From Hypoxylon rubiginosum (lineage: Eukaryota; Ascomycota; Sordariomycetes; Xylariales; Hypoxylaceae): a DNA stretch of 64,000 bases. The stretch is taken from contig CADCXA010000008.1 of NCBI GenBank assembly GCA_902806565.1, positions 372,001-436,000 on the forward strand. Reading direction: 5' to 3'. Of the stretch, positions 45,201 to 56,800 are shown piece by piece. The position numbers were made by a program, and so were the translations under genes. The stretch's first letter is position 1, and the number at the start of each line of letters is the position of its first letter. The notes beneath the pieces were generated by a model. The model saw only the letters and a list, made by a program, of their open reading frames with translations. It was not told the DNA's origin and did no database searches.

Positions 45201-45770
45201 CGGCGTGGGCACGAAGCTACCGTATCGCGCTTCATTGCCGGGCGACGTCGTCAGCGCTTGGCGTTCCGTTGGCGCAGGAACCGATCTCGGTTGAGCCTCG
45301 CCTGTACTGTGAGTCCTCTTAGCAGTCGCATGCCCCATAGGCGCGGGACTTGCCCGAAGAGACTCGACCTCATCGACTGCAGCTGTTTCGGAGGCGGCAT
45401 TCTGCTGACGAGAGGATTGGCGTGGCTGACGAGTAGGTGTCTCGCGTGACGGTAAGTCATTTCTTCTCCCCAAGCCTCGTGGTGTCCCGTTTGCTTTATT
45501 GATCGCTCTCGAGACAGCTTTGATGTATTTCTTGCCGGCCTTGTAGTTTAGATACTTGACTCTCCATTCTGGTTCTCAAGTTAGCATTCGCGTCCGTATT
45601 GGTATCTTAGGTGCCTAGTATTCGCGTGATTTCTCACTGCTCCGGCAAGACAAAGGCCGGTATAGAGGCCCATCGGAGCTACGTATGTGACATGGAAAAC
45701 ATGGAAGGTAGACTTTGTTTCACCACTTACCTGGGACAAGGTCTTGCTCGAGTTCCTTAGCAAATTTCAT
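42244..45770 (-). CDS. SPX-EXS protein, Syg1/XPR1-type (1063 aa)
   Basis: Exons 45731..45770, 43698..45568, 43560..43649, 43206..43506, 42244..43133. The start ATG at 45770 is the SPX N-terminus (MKFAKELEQDLVP-EWRVKYLNYKAGKKY), joined by a 162-nt intron. The SPX domain (inositol-pyrophosphate sensing, about 1-420) contains a long disordered serine/proline insertion. The EXS domain (multi-TM, about 480-900) includes GDMYCSLTY and LPPVWRALQCIRRYRDT. Family members export phosphate or act in G-protein-linked signalling, at Golgi or plasma membrane. The C-terminal tail ends in a very acidic run (EEEDDDEEEDDD). Intron 4 (43134..43205) contains a C21 tract on the coding strand six to eight bases after the 5' splice site. 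The last exon is GC-rich. Function by family, not shown. Confidence 0.96.
43174..43194. repeat. G21/C21 homopolymer inside intron 4 of the SPX-EXS gene
   Basis: Twenty-one G on the plus strand, which read as C on the transcribed SPX-EXS strand, just inside the 5' splice site of the 72-nt intron 43134..43205. It makes up almost a third of the intron. Confidence 0.95.
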
Positions 45771-46907
45771 GACGTCAATGAGATGGAGGCAAGAATTTAG
45801 CCTTTCAAACGCCTTGCATAGGACATTTAGACGCGAATTGAATTCAGGCAATTCAAGCTCGAAGGATATTCATCCAATTATATCTTGTGCAATGCACCAA
45901 TTATATGTATGGAACGTAAAAGGCTATAGGATCCAGGGTTTTCGAGCAGCCATCTAATGATTTACAAAACGATGGGTTAGGTTCCGTTTGGTTGGTAAAG
46001 GCTCGTTTTTTTCAGCGTGACATTCCCGAATATTTCTTCAGCGGGGCTTCACATGCAAGTAAATAATGGGTCTAGACCCCTTTGACCCCAGCCCTAATCT
46101 TTAGACGGCTAGGTACCCTAGCGTAAATCCCCTGTAGCTCTGTCGGTAACTGCACAGTGTTGTACTTAGTTCTACAATTTATGCTCAGCGACAGTGTTAT
46201 CCAACTTCGGTTACATTCACTCCACGCCGGCTCAGGCTTAACAGAACACTTAGGAAGTTTTTAATAAAATTGGATAGAAAAGTGTTTATATAGGTATCTA
46301 CTTATAATATTAATAAAATATCATGCTGTTATAAGGCTTGGTATGCTCTTCGTTCTTTGTACAACATTGCCCTGCTATTTCTGTGCATGCATTTTAAAAG
46401 TTCCCGTCATATACTTTCTTGCGAGCGGCGGGAAGCATTATTTCCAATTTCCAAAGAACTTTCCTGTGCATAGCCGTTATAAGCTACTGCAACAAGGCAC
46501 TCTTGAATTAAATATGGCATTCTGGGTGCTTTGCTTTAGTGTGTCCATGTCAAACATCTTATCCTTTAATACTATTACTTCTAAGCTGTCACCGATTATA
46601 AATATAGCAACAGTATCTGCGGTGTAATATAGAAATCAGCCTGTAGGCGGTAGTCACCGATCGCCGTTGAGCTTATTTTGACAGTCGCTACAATTTTCAG
46701 CTCTCCAATGGGGGGCTCTGCTAATTGTCTACCGCCTCAATCATCAGGTACCTAACATATAGGGAGGCGAGCATCGGTTTTACCTACCTACTCACTTACC
46801 TGGGTATACAAGCCAACAATTTTTGTTCCCTTTTTTTGCTTTCTTTTGCTCATTCCATTTTGGAGTCTTTCTATCGTTAAGTGCAAACTTCAGACTGCTC
46901 TCTCGTC
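45771..46907. other. intergenic, divergent promoters
   Basis: Upstream regions of the SPX-EXS gene (minus) and the GH18 gene (plus). It is AT-rich in the middle (46200-46650), where a hydrophobic 94-codon ORF occurs by composition only. No gene is supported. Confidence 0.6.
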
Positions 46908-47933
46908 ATGGTGTCGTCTCCGGCGAGCGCAACCCCTCGCATTGTTGTGTATCATCAGACTACTCATGATCCCGACGGCAACCTGATATCAATTTTACCA
47001 TTAATTACGAAGCCCGGCATCTCGCTTACGCATTTGATTATAGCTGCGGTTCACATTAACGAGGATCCGAATGGATTAACTCTCAACGACCACGCTCCCT
47101 CAGACCCACGATATGTTACGACATGGGCGGAATTGCGCGTCGCTCAAGCTAGCGATATCAAGGTCCTTGGCATGTTAGGGGGAGCAGCGAAGGGTACATA
47201 TGCGAGACTAGACCAAGACCATGCGACCTTCGAGAAGTATTACGGTCCTCTCTACGATCTTATTCGGGAAAGAGAGCTCGACGGCCTGGACTTAGATGTC
47301 GAGGAGCCGATGTCGCTGGAGGGTATATGTCGCCTCATCGATAGACTCCGAGCAGATTTTGGACCCAACTTCATCATCACGTTAGCACCGGTCGCCGCAG
47401 CTCTACTTGATGTGAGACGCAATCTCAGCGGTTTTGATTACGAGCTGCTTGAATTGATGCGCGGCGAGCAGATCGCCTGGTACAATGCCCAATTCTATTG
47501 CGGATGGGGAGATGCGAGCAACCCGGTCATGTACAACATGTGTGTCGCAAAGGGGTGGCGTCCTGATAAGGTTGTCATTGGACTAGTAACGACGCCAGAC
47601 AACGGCCCTGGCTTTGTGCCTTTTGAATTATTAGGGTCGACATTAGCGGTTTTACGACGCCAATACCCAACCTTCGGAGGCGTCATGGGCTGGGAGTTCT
47701 TCAACGGGTTGCCTGGAGGCAAAGAGCGACCTTGGGAATGGGCGCAACATATGACTAGCTTCTTGCGAAATGCTTATAGAGAGAGCACACAACAGACCGC
47801 AGCCGGCGCAAAGTCTCGGGATCCAGGGACCGCTGAGATTGATCCAGACGCGGAGAATGGGCCAAAGTTAGAAATTCCACTAAGTTTCGAGTACTACTCC
47901 GATGGTTTGGAGTTGGACGTAGACACTGACTAA
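46908..47933 (+). CDS. glycoside hydrolase family 18 chitinase-like protein (341 aa)
   Basis: An intronless frame. The upstream GTG at 46881 is not used; ATG 46908 (GTCATGG) is the start. The active-site motif DGLDLDVE gives the GH18 D-x-x-D-x-D-x-E pattern (D125, D128, D130, E132), with E132 as the acid. Flanking strands (IKVLGMLGGAA, FIITLAPVAA, WYNAQFYCGWG, GVMGWEFFNG) fit the TIM-barrel order of GH18, including the YNAQFY and GWEFFNG segments. No signal peptide is visible, so it is probably intracellular or non-classically secreted. Family members cut chitin, chitooligosaccharides or N-glycan cores (endo-beta-N-acetylglucosaminidases). The compact size and lack of a binding module fit the latter or autolytic roles. 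The C-terminal 50 residues are acidic and disordered. Confidence 0.9.
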   Translation: MVSSPASATPRIVVYHQTTHDPDGNLISILPLITKPGISLTHLIIAAVHINEDPNGLTLNDHAPSDPRYVTTWAELRVAQASDIKVLGMLGGAAKGTYARLDQDHATFEKYYGPLYDLIRERELDGLDLDVEEPMSLEGICRLIDRLRADFGPNFIITLAPVAAALLDVRRNLSGFDYELLELMRGEQIAWYNAQFYCGWGDASNPVMYNMCVAKGWRPDKVVIGLVTTPDNGPGFVPFELLGSTLAVLRRQYPTFGGVMGWEFFNGLPGGKERPWEWAQHMTSFLRNAYRESTQQTAAGAKSRDPGTAEIDPDAENGPKLEIPLSFEYYSDGLELDVDTD

Positions 47934-48582
47934 GTTCAAGACGGTCGGCCAGGCAGAGTCTATAGAAAGATCGCTAAGACAACATTTATATATCTGCGTC
48001 ACCCATCTTATTGAGCAAAGAAAAGACCTTTGAACCCTACATTAAAGAAACATCATTGCAACTTGGAATCGCCAGTAACCGAAATTTTCATAATATTATG
48101 GTGTTTTTATCCATAGCACACGGACTCCTGGCATATAGTCACGTCACTTGTTCGGATCGAATTTGTGGTGATTAATCCTATTGCAACTCGAAACAGCCTC
48201 GAGAAAGGCACTGACCAATAAGGTGAGTCAGTCAGTCATATGTACAGTTCATTTCTCAGTCAAGGAGTTAAACAAGTTGACGATACTTAAAGCTACACCG
48301 TACATTAGTACGTGGTACGCCTACCTATATGGCCGTGACAAAGTTGGAAGCAAACACATCTGTGGGAACTTTTATAAGTACCATCTTGGAAGGACAGTAT
48401 CCAAAACCTTGCAGGATACGTTTCCCGGGTATATCACCCGCGTTTAATCCAGTCATTCCGTCGACTTGTGCCTTACCTTGAAGAGAATTGACATTGTTTG
48501 TCCTCCAAGACCTTTGCCTAGCATATGAAATCGTTCACTATTCTCTTACACCGATAGTAAATAACACCGGAAACGATAAGCC
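47934..48582. other. intergenic
   Basis: 3' flank of the GH18 gene and promoter of the small gene. Nothing else is recognised. Confidence 0.6.
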
Positions 48583-49064
48583 ATGGCGACGGCCGCGTCC
48601 AACTCTTCGGGTGAGAAAGAGAGTTCCAAAGAACCCAACAACCACCATATTATCGAGGAACTAGTGAAGAAGCATCGCCGGCGGGATACACTCAGAGACT
48701 GGTTCCCAGCCAAGAAAAAGGTAGACTGGCGCCTCGATCTTTACTACCTAGGTACATGTTCCCTCCGTTGCTAATTCCCGAAAAGGGGTCAAAAGCCAAG
48801 GACGACAGCGAGATCGCAGCCAGTAACACGTCCGCTCTGGAAAGCGGCACCGGCCAAGCCGCCGCGATAAAAAGATCCGGAAGCGACAGGTGGTCGAGCA
48901 TGACCGAGAAGAGCAAGGAAAAGGCCAAGGAAATTGGGAAACGATTACACCTATCCTCCTCGAGACCGGAGGAACCAGAGAAGAACTATGATCAAGAGCT
49001 AGAGCAGTGGATGTGCAAGCACTCCGGGGGTACATTGAAGGAAAAGCCACGCTCTTGGCCGTAG
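48583..49064 (+). CDS. small charged protein (138 aa), two exons
   Basis: Exons 48583..48720 and 48786..49064. The 65-nt intron has a GTAGAC donor, a GCTAAT branch-like site 15-20 nt before the acceptor, and an AAG acceptor. It joins in frame as PAKKK-GSKAKDDS and removes the early stop that each unspliced frame meets. The start ATG has a good GCCATGG context. The protein is lysine-, serine- and glutamate-rich with a helical stretch (MTEKSKEKAKEIGKRL), and has no signal peptide, membrane segment or recognised domain. It may be a conserved small fungal protein of unknown function; comparison with relatives would settle this. Confidence 0.7.
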
Positions 49065-50810
49065 CCTCTGGGGAGGTCTGTCCCGAGGACTTTGGCAGTC
49101 ACACGGGGGAATGCATACGACGCACGTTCTAGAGGATGTCATTGGGAGCTCTTCGTTGAGCGACATATGGAGTTATTGGAGTTATTACGAACGATGATGC
49201 TCGTGTATTTTTTGGGACGGTGGTACAGCGATGGTGATTTACTGGGGTATGTGAGTGTTCTCTAGAACATCTATTTTCAAGTTGCACTTCATTTCATCCA
49301 AACTCTTCTTCAAAGTTTGTCGTCTTAAGCGTAACACTTATCAACCTTCTAGCGTATATAGTTATTGGCAAAGCCGAGTTGCTGACTGCCCATGAGAACA
49401 AACACGCTAGTTAGCTCTCGATCTCAAACTCGATAGCGAGCCGAAATATCCGTGTTGTCTAAAACTTTAAACCTTGCCGACTTCATCGTAGCGCAGCTGC
49501 TTTTGAAGTATAGCGACCTAGTATGCGCTCGACATGCTCCAGCCAGCTGGTAACTTCTCGGGACTGTAAGGGCATAGCTGTGGCCGAAACGGATAGGTAT
49601 AACGAGCAACAAATGAAAATAGGCTAACCTACATGGAGATGCTGAGAGGCCAGTCGATAACCGCTGGATGTTTGTTGGACCATCGTATCATTCAAGTATT
49701 AAAATACGACTATGACATCTAAATATGAAATCGAAACGCCGATGTCGAAATGAAAGTTCGGCGGCTAGATCAAGATAGACAAGATAGATCAAGATTACCA
49801 TACCAAGATCCGCAGAATCCAAGAAACGGTATAATCTACGTAAAACGTTCCGTTTTTTCCAAATAGTTGATATTTTGAAACATTTATTTCTTTTTTAATA
49901 TTTATAAATATTTACACTTAATTCTATCTCTCATTAAGTGTGTAACATTGTAATCTTTTATTCCTGTAGCTTCCCGTGTATTTTTGTATTTATTTTCCAA
50001 GTGATTATTCCTGTTCCTGTGGTTTATAAAAGGAGGCTTCCCTCCTATCTTGATATCTTCAATTCCTCCAAGATATCCTCCCATCCCAAAGGCACACACA
50101 CACACACACACACACACACAAGGCCAATCCACCTGGCATCTATCACGTAAGCCTGTAAGCTTGTAGCCTTGTATTCTTGAAGCTCGTAGCCTTGTATTCC
50201 TGTAGCTCGTAGCCCGTAGTCCGTAGCTGTAATCGTAGCTCGTAGGTGTAGCTCTGCAAGAGCCATCTTTACATCTTTTCAATATATTAATAACACCACT
50301 AGCAATAACAATAACACACATATACCTAATTGCAGTTACCCGTCTCCTTCCCGTTAGCTCCCGTTTACCCGTCAAACGTTTGGCTTCACTTTTGACATTT
50401 ATTTAATTTTAAATATTAAAATATTTTGAGCTGTAGCTCACTTAACTTTGGGTTTCAAACGTTTATTATCCGAGAAACTGTTCTCGGACGGTGAATTGAC
50501 GGTTTCTTGGACTCTGCGGATTCTGGTATGGTACTACGCGATCGGAGAACGCGGGACCGAGAATGCGACAACCCTAAACCTAGCCATGATGAGTCAGCAG
50601 GTCAGGTCCCCCAGGTCCCCTTACTGCCCCTTACAGCCCTTACAGCGGTTGGTTCAGGGCTGTTGCTTTTTGGAATCTTCAACCATTTTCATCTTTCGTC
50701 GATATTTACTTCACCTCACTTTAGCTCACCTCTTCTCACCTCTCATTCTAGCTCTGACTGAGTTAGGCTGCTTAAAAATCAATTCTATTTATATTGAACA
50801 ATATGAACTA
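49065..50810. other. intergenic, AT-rich, with CA microsatellite and degenerate repeats
   Basis: 3' flank of the small gene and 3' flank of the PKS. AT-rich runs occur near 49860-49960 and 50390-50440. The block 50155-50250 contains several degenerate units of TTGTAGC/TCGTAGCC type. ORFs here (for example 50448..50831) have no recognisable content. Confidence 0.65.
50093..50120. repeat. (CA)14 microsatellite
   Basis: Fourteen perfect CA units, intergenic, about 0.7 kb beyond the PKS stop codon. Confidence 0.97.
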
Positions 50811-53800
50811 CTACATCGCTTCGTGGATTAAGCCCATCTTTTCGGCTACCACTCCCGCCAGCTTCGTAAAAGTGAGCGTAGAGGCCAGCAGCTTTTGGAA
50901 TGGATAATCCAACCCGAATTCTTTGAACAACCACGTTCTCATCTCGGCCCCAATCATGCTGTCCAGTCCATAGCTGGCTATTGATGGTCCATCTAGCTCG
51001 AAGTCATCAACCGGGATCATTAAAATGTTTGAAACCCGTTTGGCGATATGCTTGGCGATGACCTCTATGGCACGTTCAACACCTTCGGCCATCGCTTCCT
51101 TGATAGTCGCCGCAAAGCTACTTTCGCTGGTATTTCTCCGGCCGCTTTTGCCTGCTACGATTTCCTCCAAGGTAGCACGGATGTGGCAGAAGCGGACATC
51201 ATCGTACCAATAAGCGTCTACGCTTTGCTCTCCTTCGGAAGCTAGAATCATGGATCTAGCCAGCTCGCGGGCCTCCATCCCCATAACAATCTGTGACCTA
51301 TCCTCTACTACCATGGTCTGTGCACAAGAGTCCGTGGTAGTGGAGAAACCTGCGCCAGATTCGCGGCGTGGTACTATCATAGCCGCTTCAAATCCTTGGA
51401 GCATCTCGTACTCGTCGATGCCGTATAAACCCTTTCGCATGAGAGATGTCTCGATGGCGTCGTTCTCGGCCACGACACCCACATCTAACACCATTGGCAG
51501 TACGAGCGCTGTAGCGGGGAGTCCTGCAGCATGACGTTGCCGGGCTAGTGCGTCTAATGCACTGTTGGCTGAGCTGTAATTAGCCTGGCCTGTGTTACCA
51601 AGCAGCGCCGAAATAGAGCTCGTTAGTACGAAAAAGTCCAAATCCACATTCAGGCTCTGGAGTTCAGCGTGTAAGTTGAGCGCTCCCTTTGCCTTAGGGT
51701 TGATGCAGTCAGCAAAGGATTGGTGACTCATTTGCTCAAACATGCCGTCCTGCGAGTTTGACGACGTTAGCGATGGGTCATTGGGTTCACTGCTGAACGC
51801 TGTAAACTTACCTTCAGTACCATAGCGCCGTGGACAACACCGCGAATAGGGCGTTGGGCATGTAACACCGCAACAATCTGTCGGACAGCCTCTTCGTCGG
51901 TGACATCGGCGCGGAAGACCTTGGTTGAGGCGCCAGATGCATTAATGCTTTCGACCAAGCGAGCAGCTTCGGGCTTATCAGCGCCTGATCGCGAGATAAA
52001 AGCAAAATGTCTTGCTCCGCGCTCCATCATCCATCTCGTCAGGCTACGCCCTAGCCCCCCGAGGCAGCCCACGAGGAGATAGCTAGCATCCGGGGAGAAC
52101 TGTAGCTGCGGCGATTTTTCAACGACCTAGTCATTACGTTAATACATTGGATGCTACATATCTTTAAGCCTAATCAGCTTTCCGGAATTCTTTGGACATA
52201 CCTTAATTCGACTTTGTCCATGCCGGTATCGCACAACCGTTGTCTTTTCATTGTCCTCGTTAGAAGAAACCGTTGTTGTGTCTCTGGTATCTTGGATGTC
52301 GACTATATCGACCCCGCCTGAAACGTGGTCAAGCAGTAGCGACGAGTGGGTTTTCAGCAAATCTACTGATAACTTAAGGGATTTCGAAATTGCCTTTGGT
52401 GAAGCGTGCAGCGACTTAATATTACTGGAGACAAAACTTGCGCCGCGAGAGAACGGTAAGGGGTCCAGCGGCACCGACTCTAAGGAAGACTTGTTCGATA
52501 ACAGGAACCGACAAGATCCTGGGATATTTCTCCAGACTTCTTGGCTGAGCGAGTCAAACTCATGGGCTACGACCGTTACAGTCCCTGAAGAAGACTTCTC
52601 TTTCTGTTTGCGGATATATGCCAAGAGATAGCCCATGTCGCCCGATACGAGAACCTGCTCAGGGGACAAGCCGACTTGGGATATGTACCGCTCCCTTTCA
52701 AGAGCCGAATGAGCTACAACACTAATGTTCCAACTTAGAGCTTTGGCAAGTCTCGCTAGTGTGCTCACATCGGTGTCCGGGCCTGGTAACGACAAGACAT
52801 AATCGTCTTTCTCCAGATTGGCGTTGCTGAGACAAAGCTGTACTATCGGACAGAGCGACGGTAGGATCCCCATAAGGACCTCGGGGGAAGCCCATTCGGA
52901 TCCAGTCTCGTCAATAACGGCATATGCGGAAGTCTGTATCACGGTCTGGAACTCGTACACAAAAGCTATTGCGTTCTTGCCCACGAGCCTCTGATTTTTG
53001 GAAGAGCCAACTCGGATAATGGTGCCGCCGACGAGTAACTGGGAGCCGCGAGAAACAGATGGCCATTGTGATGTCGAAACCTGGAGCTCGACCTCGTCAT
53101 CAGCTAATACAGGCGACCGCGTCCCTTCATTTTCGAATATGAACTGATTGTTTGCGATTCCACTGAGCCGTAAAGTCCCGTCTAATGGCTTCTCTTGAGG
53201 CTGCCATTGACTTGACTCTACGCTCTGTTTGGCGCAGACACGGCTGATATGGAGGACACCCTTATGCAACCAGAACTCAGTATCGTGACCCGAGTCTTTT
53301 ATATCCGCGGCGTTCAATCGGCTAATGATGGCGGCGCCCACGTGATTCGGCTCTTCATTCAAGTCAAAGTCCAATAATACGACCTTAGAGGCTGCCTGCT
53401 CAGAGCGTAGAACTCGGAGAAGACCTTCAGCCATACCCATACGAACCGCTGTAGCTGCTGCTGCGGATCCCTGTCTCGCGCCGCTAGTGACCCATAGCAC
53501 GCGCACGCCCGATGAGAGTATGACCTTGATAGCCTCAAAGCGGGTGGAGTCCGCGAGCATGGATGCGGACATGGCACCCATTGTGTCGTCCATCACGACA
53601 AGATGATCCTCCTCGGCATTGAAATTATTTATGGACTTCTGACAAATTTTATACCGCCCGCCAGTTCCAGACAAAATACTTCGTATATTGTACCAATTCC
53701 CTTCTTCTCGAGTTGAGGCTGAGAATATAGTAATCTCGTCGGTTCCAGATTTGGGCGGGCTTGCACCATTGGCAATGGTTCTTCCTGGAGAATTTAATAA

Positions 53801-56800
53801 GGAAAATTGCTGGCCCACCTGTAATGTGAACGCTGGACCGTGGAGGGGTGGTGATAATGGCGTCGACGACGAGCCAAGCAGCCAACCGCCTTCCTTGACG
53901 AGCGTCAATAAAACGCCAGAAGATATGCCTTCTTCGGTGTAATTCGAATCGGTTAAAACAAGATCATACAGGCCAGTGTTTTCTTTCGACCAGCTTTTGG
54001 GCTCGCCACATAATGTTATCACAGACACTCGATCCTGTGCTCTTTCGGATAATGTCAGTTCCTGCTCCTGCTCTTCAGCTTCGGCAATAATACCGATGGT
54101 TATAGCAACGTGACGTGGCAAGATATCTAACACTACGTCGATGAGCGCTTGAACCGGGTGGGTGGAAGCGCGACCAATGATCAAAACCGTGCGCATGGCT
54201 TGACGATGGTAAACTAGCTCAACACACTTTGCAAGGCGCCCCGAAGGTGTCGTGATCGCCGGCCACAACTTTGCAAATTGATCCTCGTCGAGGTTTTCGA
54301 TATCTGCCTTCCAGTTTACAACAGAAAACGGTATGCGGCCGCCAAGTTCTACTCCTTCATTTTTAACGCTGTCTAGAGGGAGAGCAGCATCATAAGCGAT
54401 GCAGGTGAGGTTTTTGATGTCTAATAAGAGCCTATCATCGGCTCCCTTAAGTTGGCCATTGGTGTTGAAGCGCCGCTCATCGAAGCCGTCAGTCCACGCG
54501 ACGGCATGACCAGTGGCTGAATCAGCGTTTGCGAGTCCTGCAGCGAACAGCGAAATTTCTTCAATTCGGGTTGGCATAACACCCCACGGCATTTCTTTGT
54601 GCTTTCCCGCGTGGATGGATATAATAATCAGCTGCAGGCATGCGTCGATAGTGGATGGGTGCACTAAATATCGTGACTCGCCTTTCATACTGCCTGAATC
54701 CTCGCGCACTGTCACGTTCGCCACAGCATGACATACGCTCCGATCTGTACGCACTTGCTGCAGATGCTGGAACGTCTTGCCGTAGTAAAAGCCGACACGA
54801 TGGAAAGCGTCGTACCATCGTTTGCCCGATACCCGCTGCGTCAGAATCGATTCGTCCACGGGAGTTTCGTACGTTGTCGGCTCAGAATTGACTGAGATAC
54901 ACCCATCGCAATGGACGGCCCACTCGCCGCTATCAGTCAAAGACTCCACCGAGAAGGAGTGCCAGCCATATGCAGCCTCGGTGTTTGTGGACTCCTGCAG
55001 GTGAACAATTATTTCGACACCGTCATCGCTGTCGGGCACTAGGAGAGCTGTTTTTATGTCGACATCGCGTAATGTGACGCCCTCAAAAGATAGACTGGCT
55101 GATTCGCGTACCTGTCGCAGAGCTTCTATAGCTACCGACAAGTAACCGGCTGCTGGGAAGATTGCCGTCCCACCAAGCTGTAATTCAAGCGTCAGCATAC
55201 CAACATAACTTGTAGCGGGATTTATGAAAGGGGCTGGATGCTCGCTACTCTGTCATATGATATACTTACGTTATGATCCTTCAGCCACGGGACATCGCGT
55301 TGTCTAAGTATATTCCTCCAAGCCGCTGACTTCTTAGAAAGCCCCGAAATACGGCTACCCAAGAGATCGTGGCGTGGGTAGGCTCGCGCGCGCTGCTCAG
55401 CACTGGCACGCGGCTCAGCCCAATGGCGTTTCTCGTAATTCCATTGGTAGGGTGGCAAGTCGACTAATAGGTATTGTGTGTTCGACTTACGAATGGCGCT
55501 CTTGGCGGGAAACCCTCCTGAGTTAACGGCTTCCAAATCCACAGCGTGACCAGCCACAAAAAGAGAACCCGCAACCGAGAGGAGTTGGTCAGCATCATTC
55601 TTCTTGCGCACCAGCGACGGCACATAGGTGAGACGGTCGGCCATCTTCTTATTTGCTCGACAGATCTGCTTGAAAGGGCCGGCCAATGCCGAATGAGGTC
55701 CAACTTCGATAACATGGGATATGTGAGCAAAGTCTTCGTCGGAGCCTAACCGTTGGACTGCTGTGTCGAATCGCACCCTCTGACGAAGGTTAGCACTCCA
55801 GTAGCTTGCAGGTAAGGTGTTGACACCTTCGGCAACAGACTCCCCGGTGACGGAGGATATCATCTGGGATCGTGGCCGACACCATTCAAGGTCCTCCTGA
55901 GATAGATTTCCTATCGATTCGGTGAGCATGGTATCATATGCATCACCAACAGAAGCCATATGGGGAGAATGGTATGCTCTGCCCGTTGGAAGTATACGGG
56001 CGAGAATGCCTTTAGCGCTGAGCGTCTCATATAGCTGCGAGATGGGCTCGACCCGCCCGCTCAGGGTCACGCTGTTTGGGGAGTTTTCGCACGCAACGCA
56101 GACGTCCTCAGAAGTCGATGGGAGAAACTCTTGAACCTCGTCCCATCCCAATCCGACTGCTAGCATCGCACCCTGCCCCGAGTGTGTAGCTACCGCTCGG
56201 CCACGGCAAAAAGCAGCTATGATAGCCTCGGGGGCGCTTAGCAGACCTGCTGCATACGCAGCCCCTATTTCGCCGGAAGAATGACCGATGCTCACTTTAG
56301 GTGTGATATCCCACTCTGAAAAGAGATCGACTATCGCGATTTGTATGGCTGTGCAGAGTGGCTGGGATATCTCAGCCTCGGCAATCTTGCTAGCTGTAGC
56401 CGGGGTATCATCTATTAACAAGTCGACCATATTGAATTCCGGCTTAGGATCAAGCCTCCAGAGAATGCGATCGAGCTTTTGAATAGTATCCAGGACAGTC
56501 GGGAATTCCTGCAGGGCAATCCTTCCCATGCCAGCCCATTGTGCCTGGATTTGGTTTGTCAGCAGTGGATTGCCGGTATTCAGCATGCTCAAGACTTACA
56601 CCTTGGCCTGTGAAGATAAACCCAATACCGGTGTTCTTTTTCGAAGCAACGCCGCTCTGCATAGTTGCCGGAGCAAAAGCCTCAGCCTCGCTACCTTCTC
56701 GTATTACCGTAAAGGCTCGGTACGAAAATTTAGTACGACGAAGGTTCAAAGTATACGACAGATCAGTCAGATAATACTCCGAGGCTACCGCTGCAATTGC

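Noticed and set aside
46343..46627. Hydrophobic 94-codon ORF
   Set aside because: AT-rich composition alone yields hydrophobic codons; no start context, no splice partner and no family.
50448..50831. 127-codon ORF downstream of the PKS
   Set aside because: It overlaps the PKS 3' end and has low-complexity content without domain signal.
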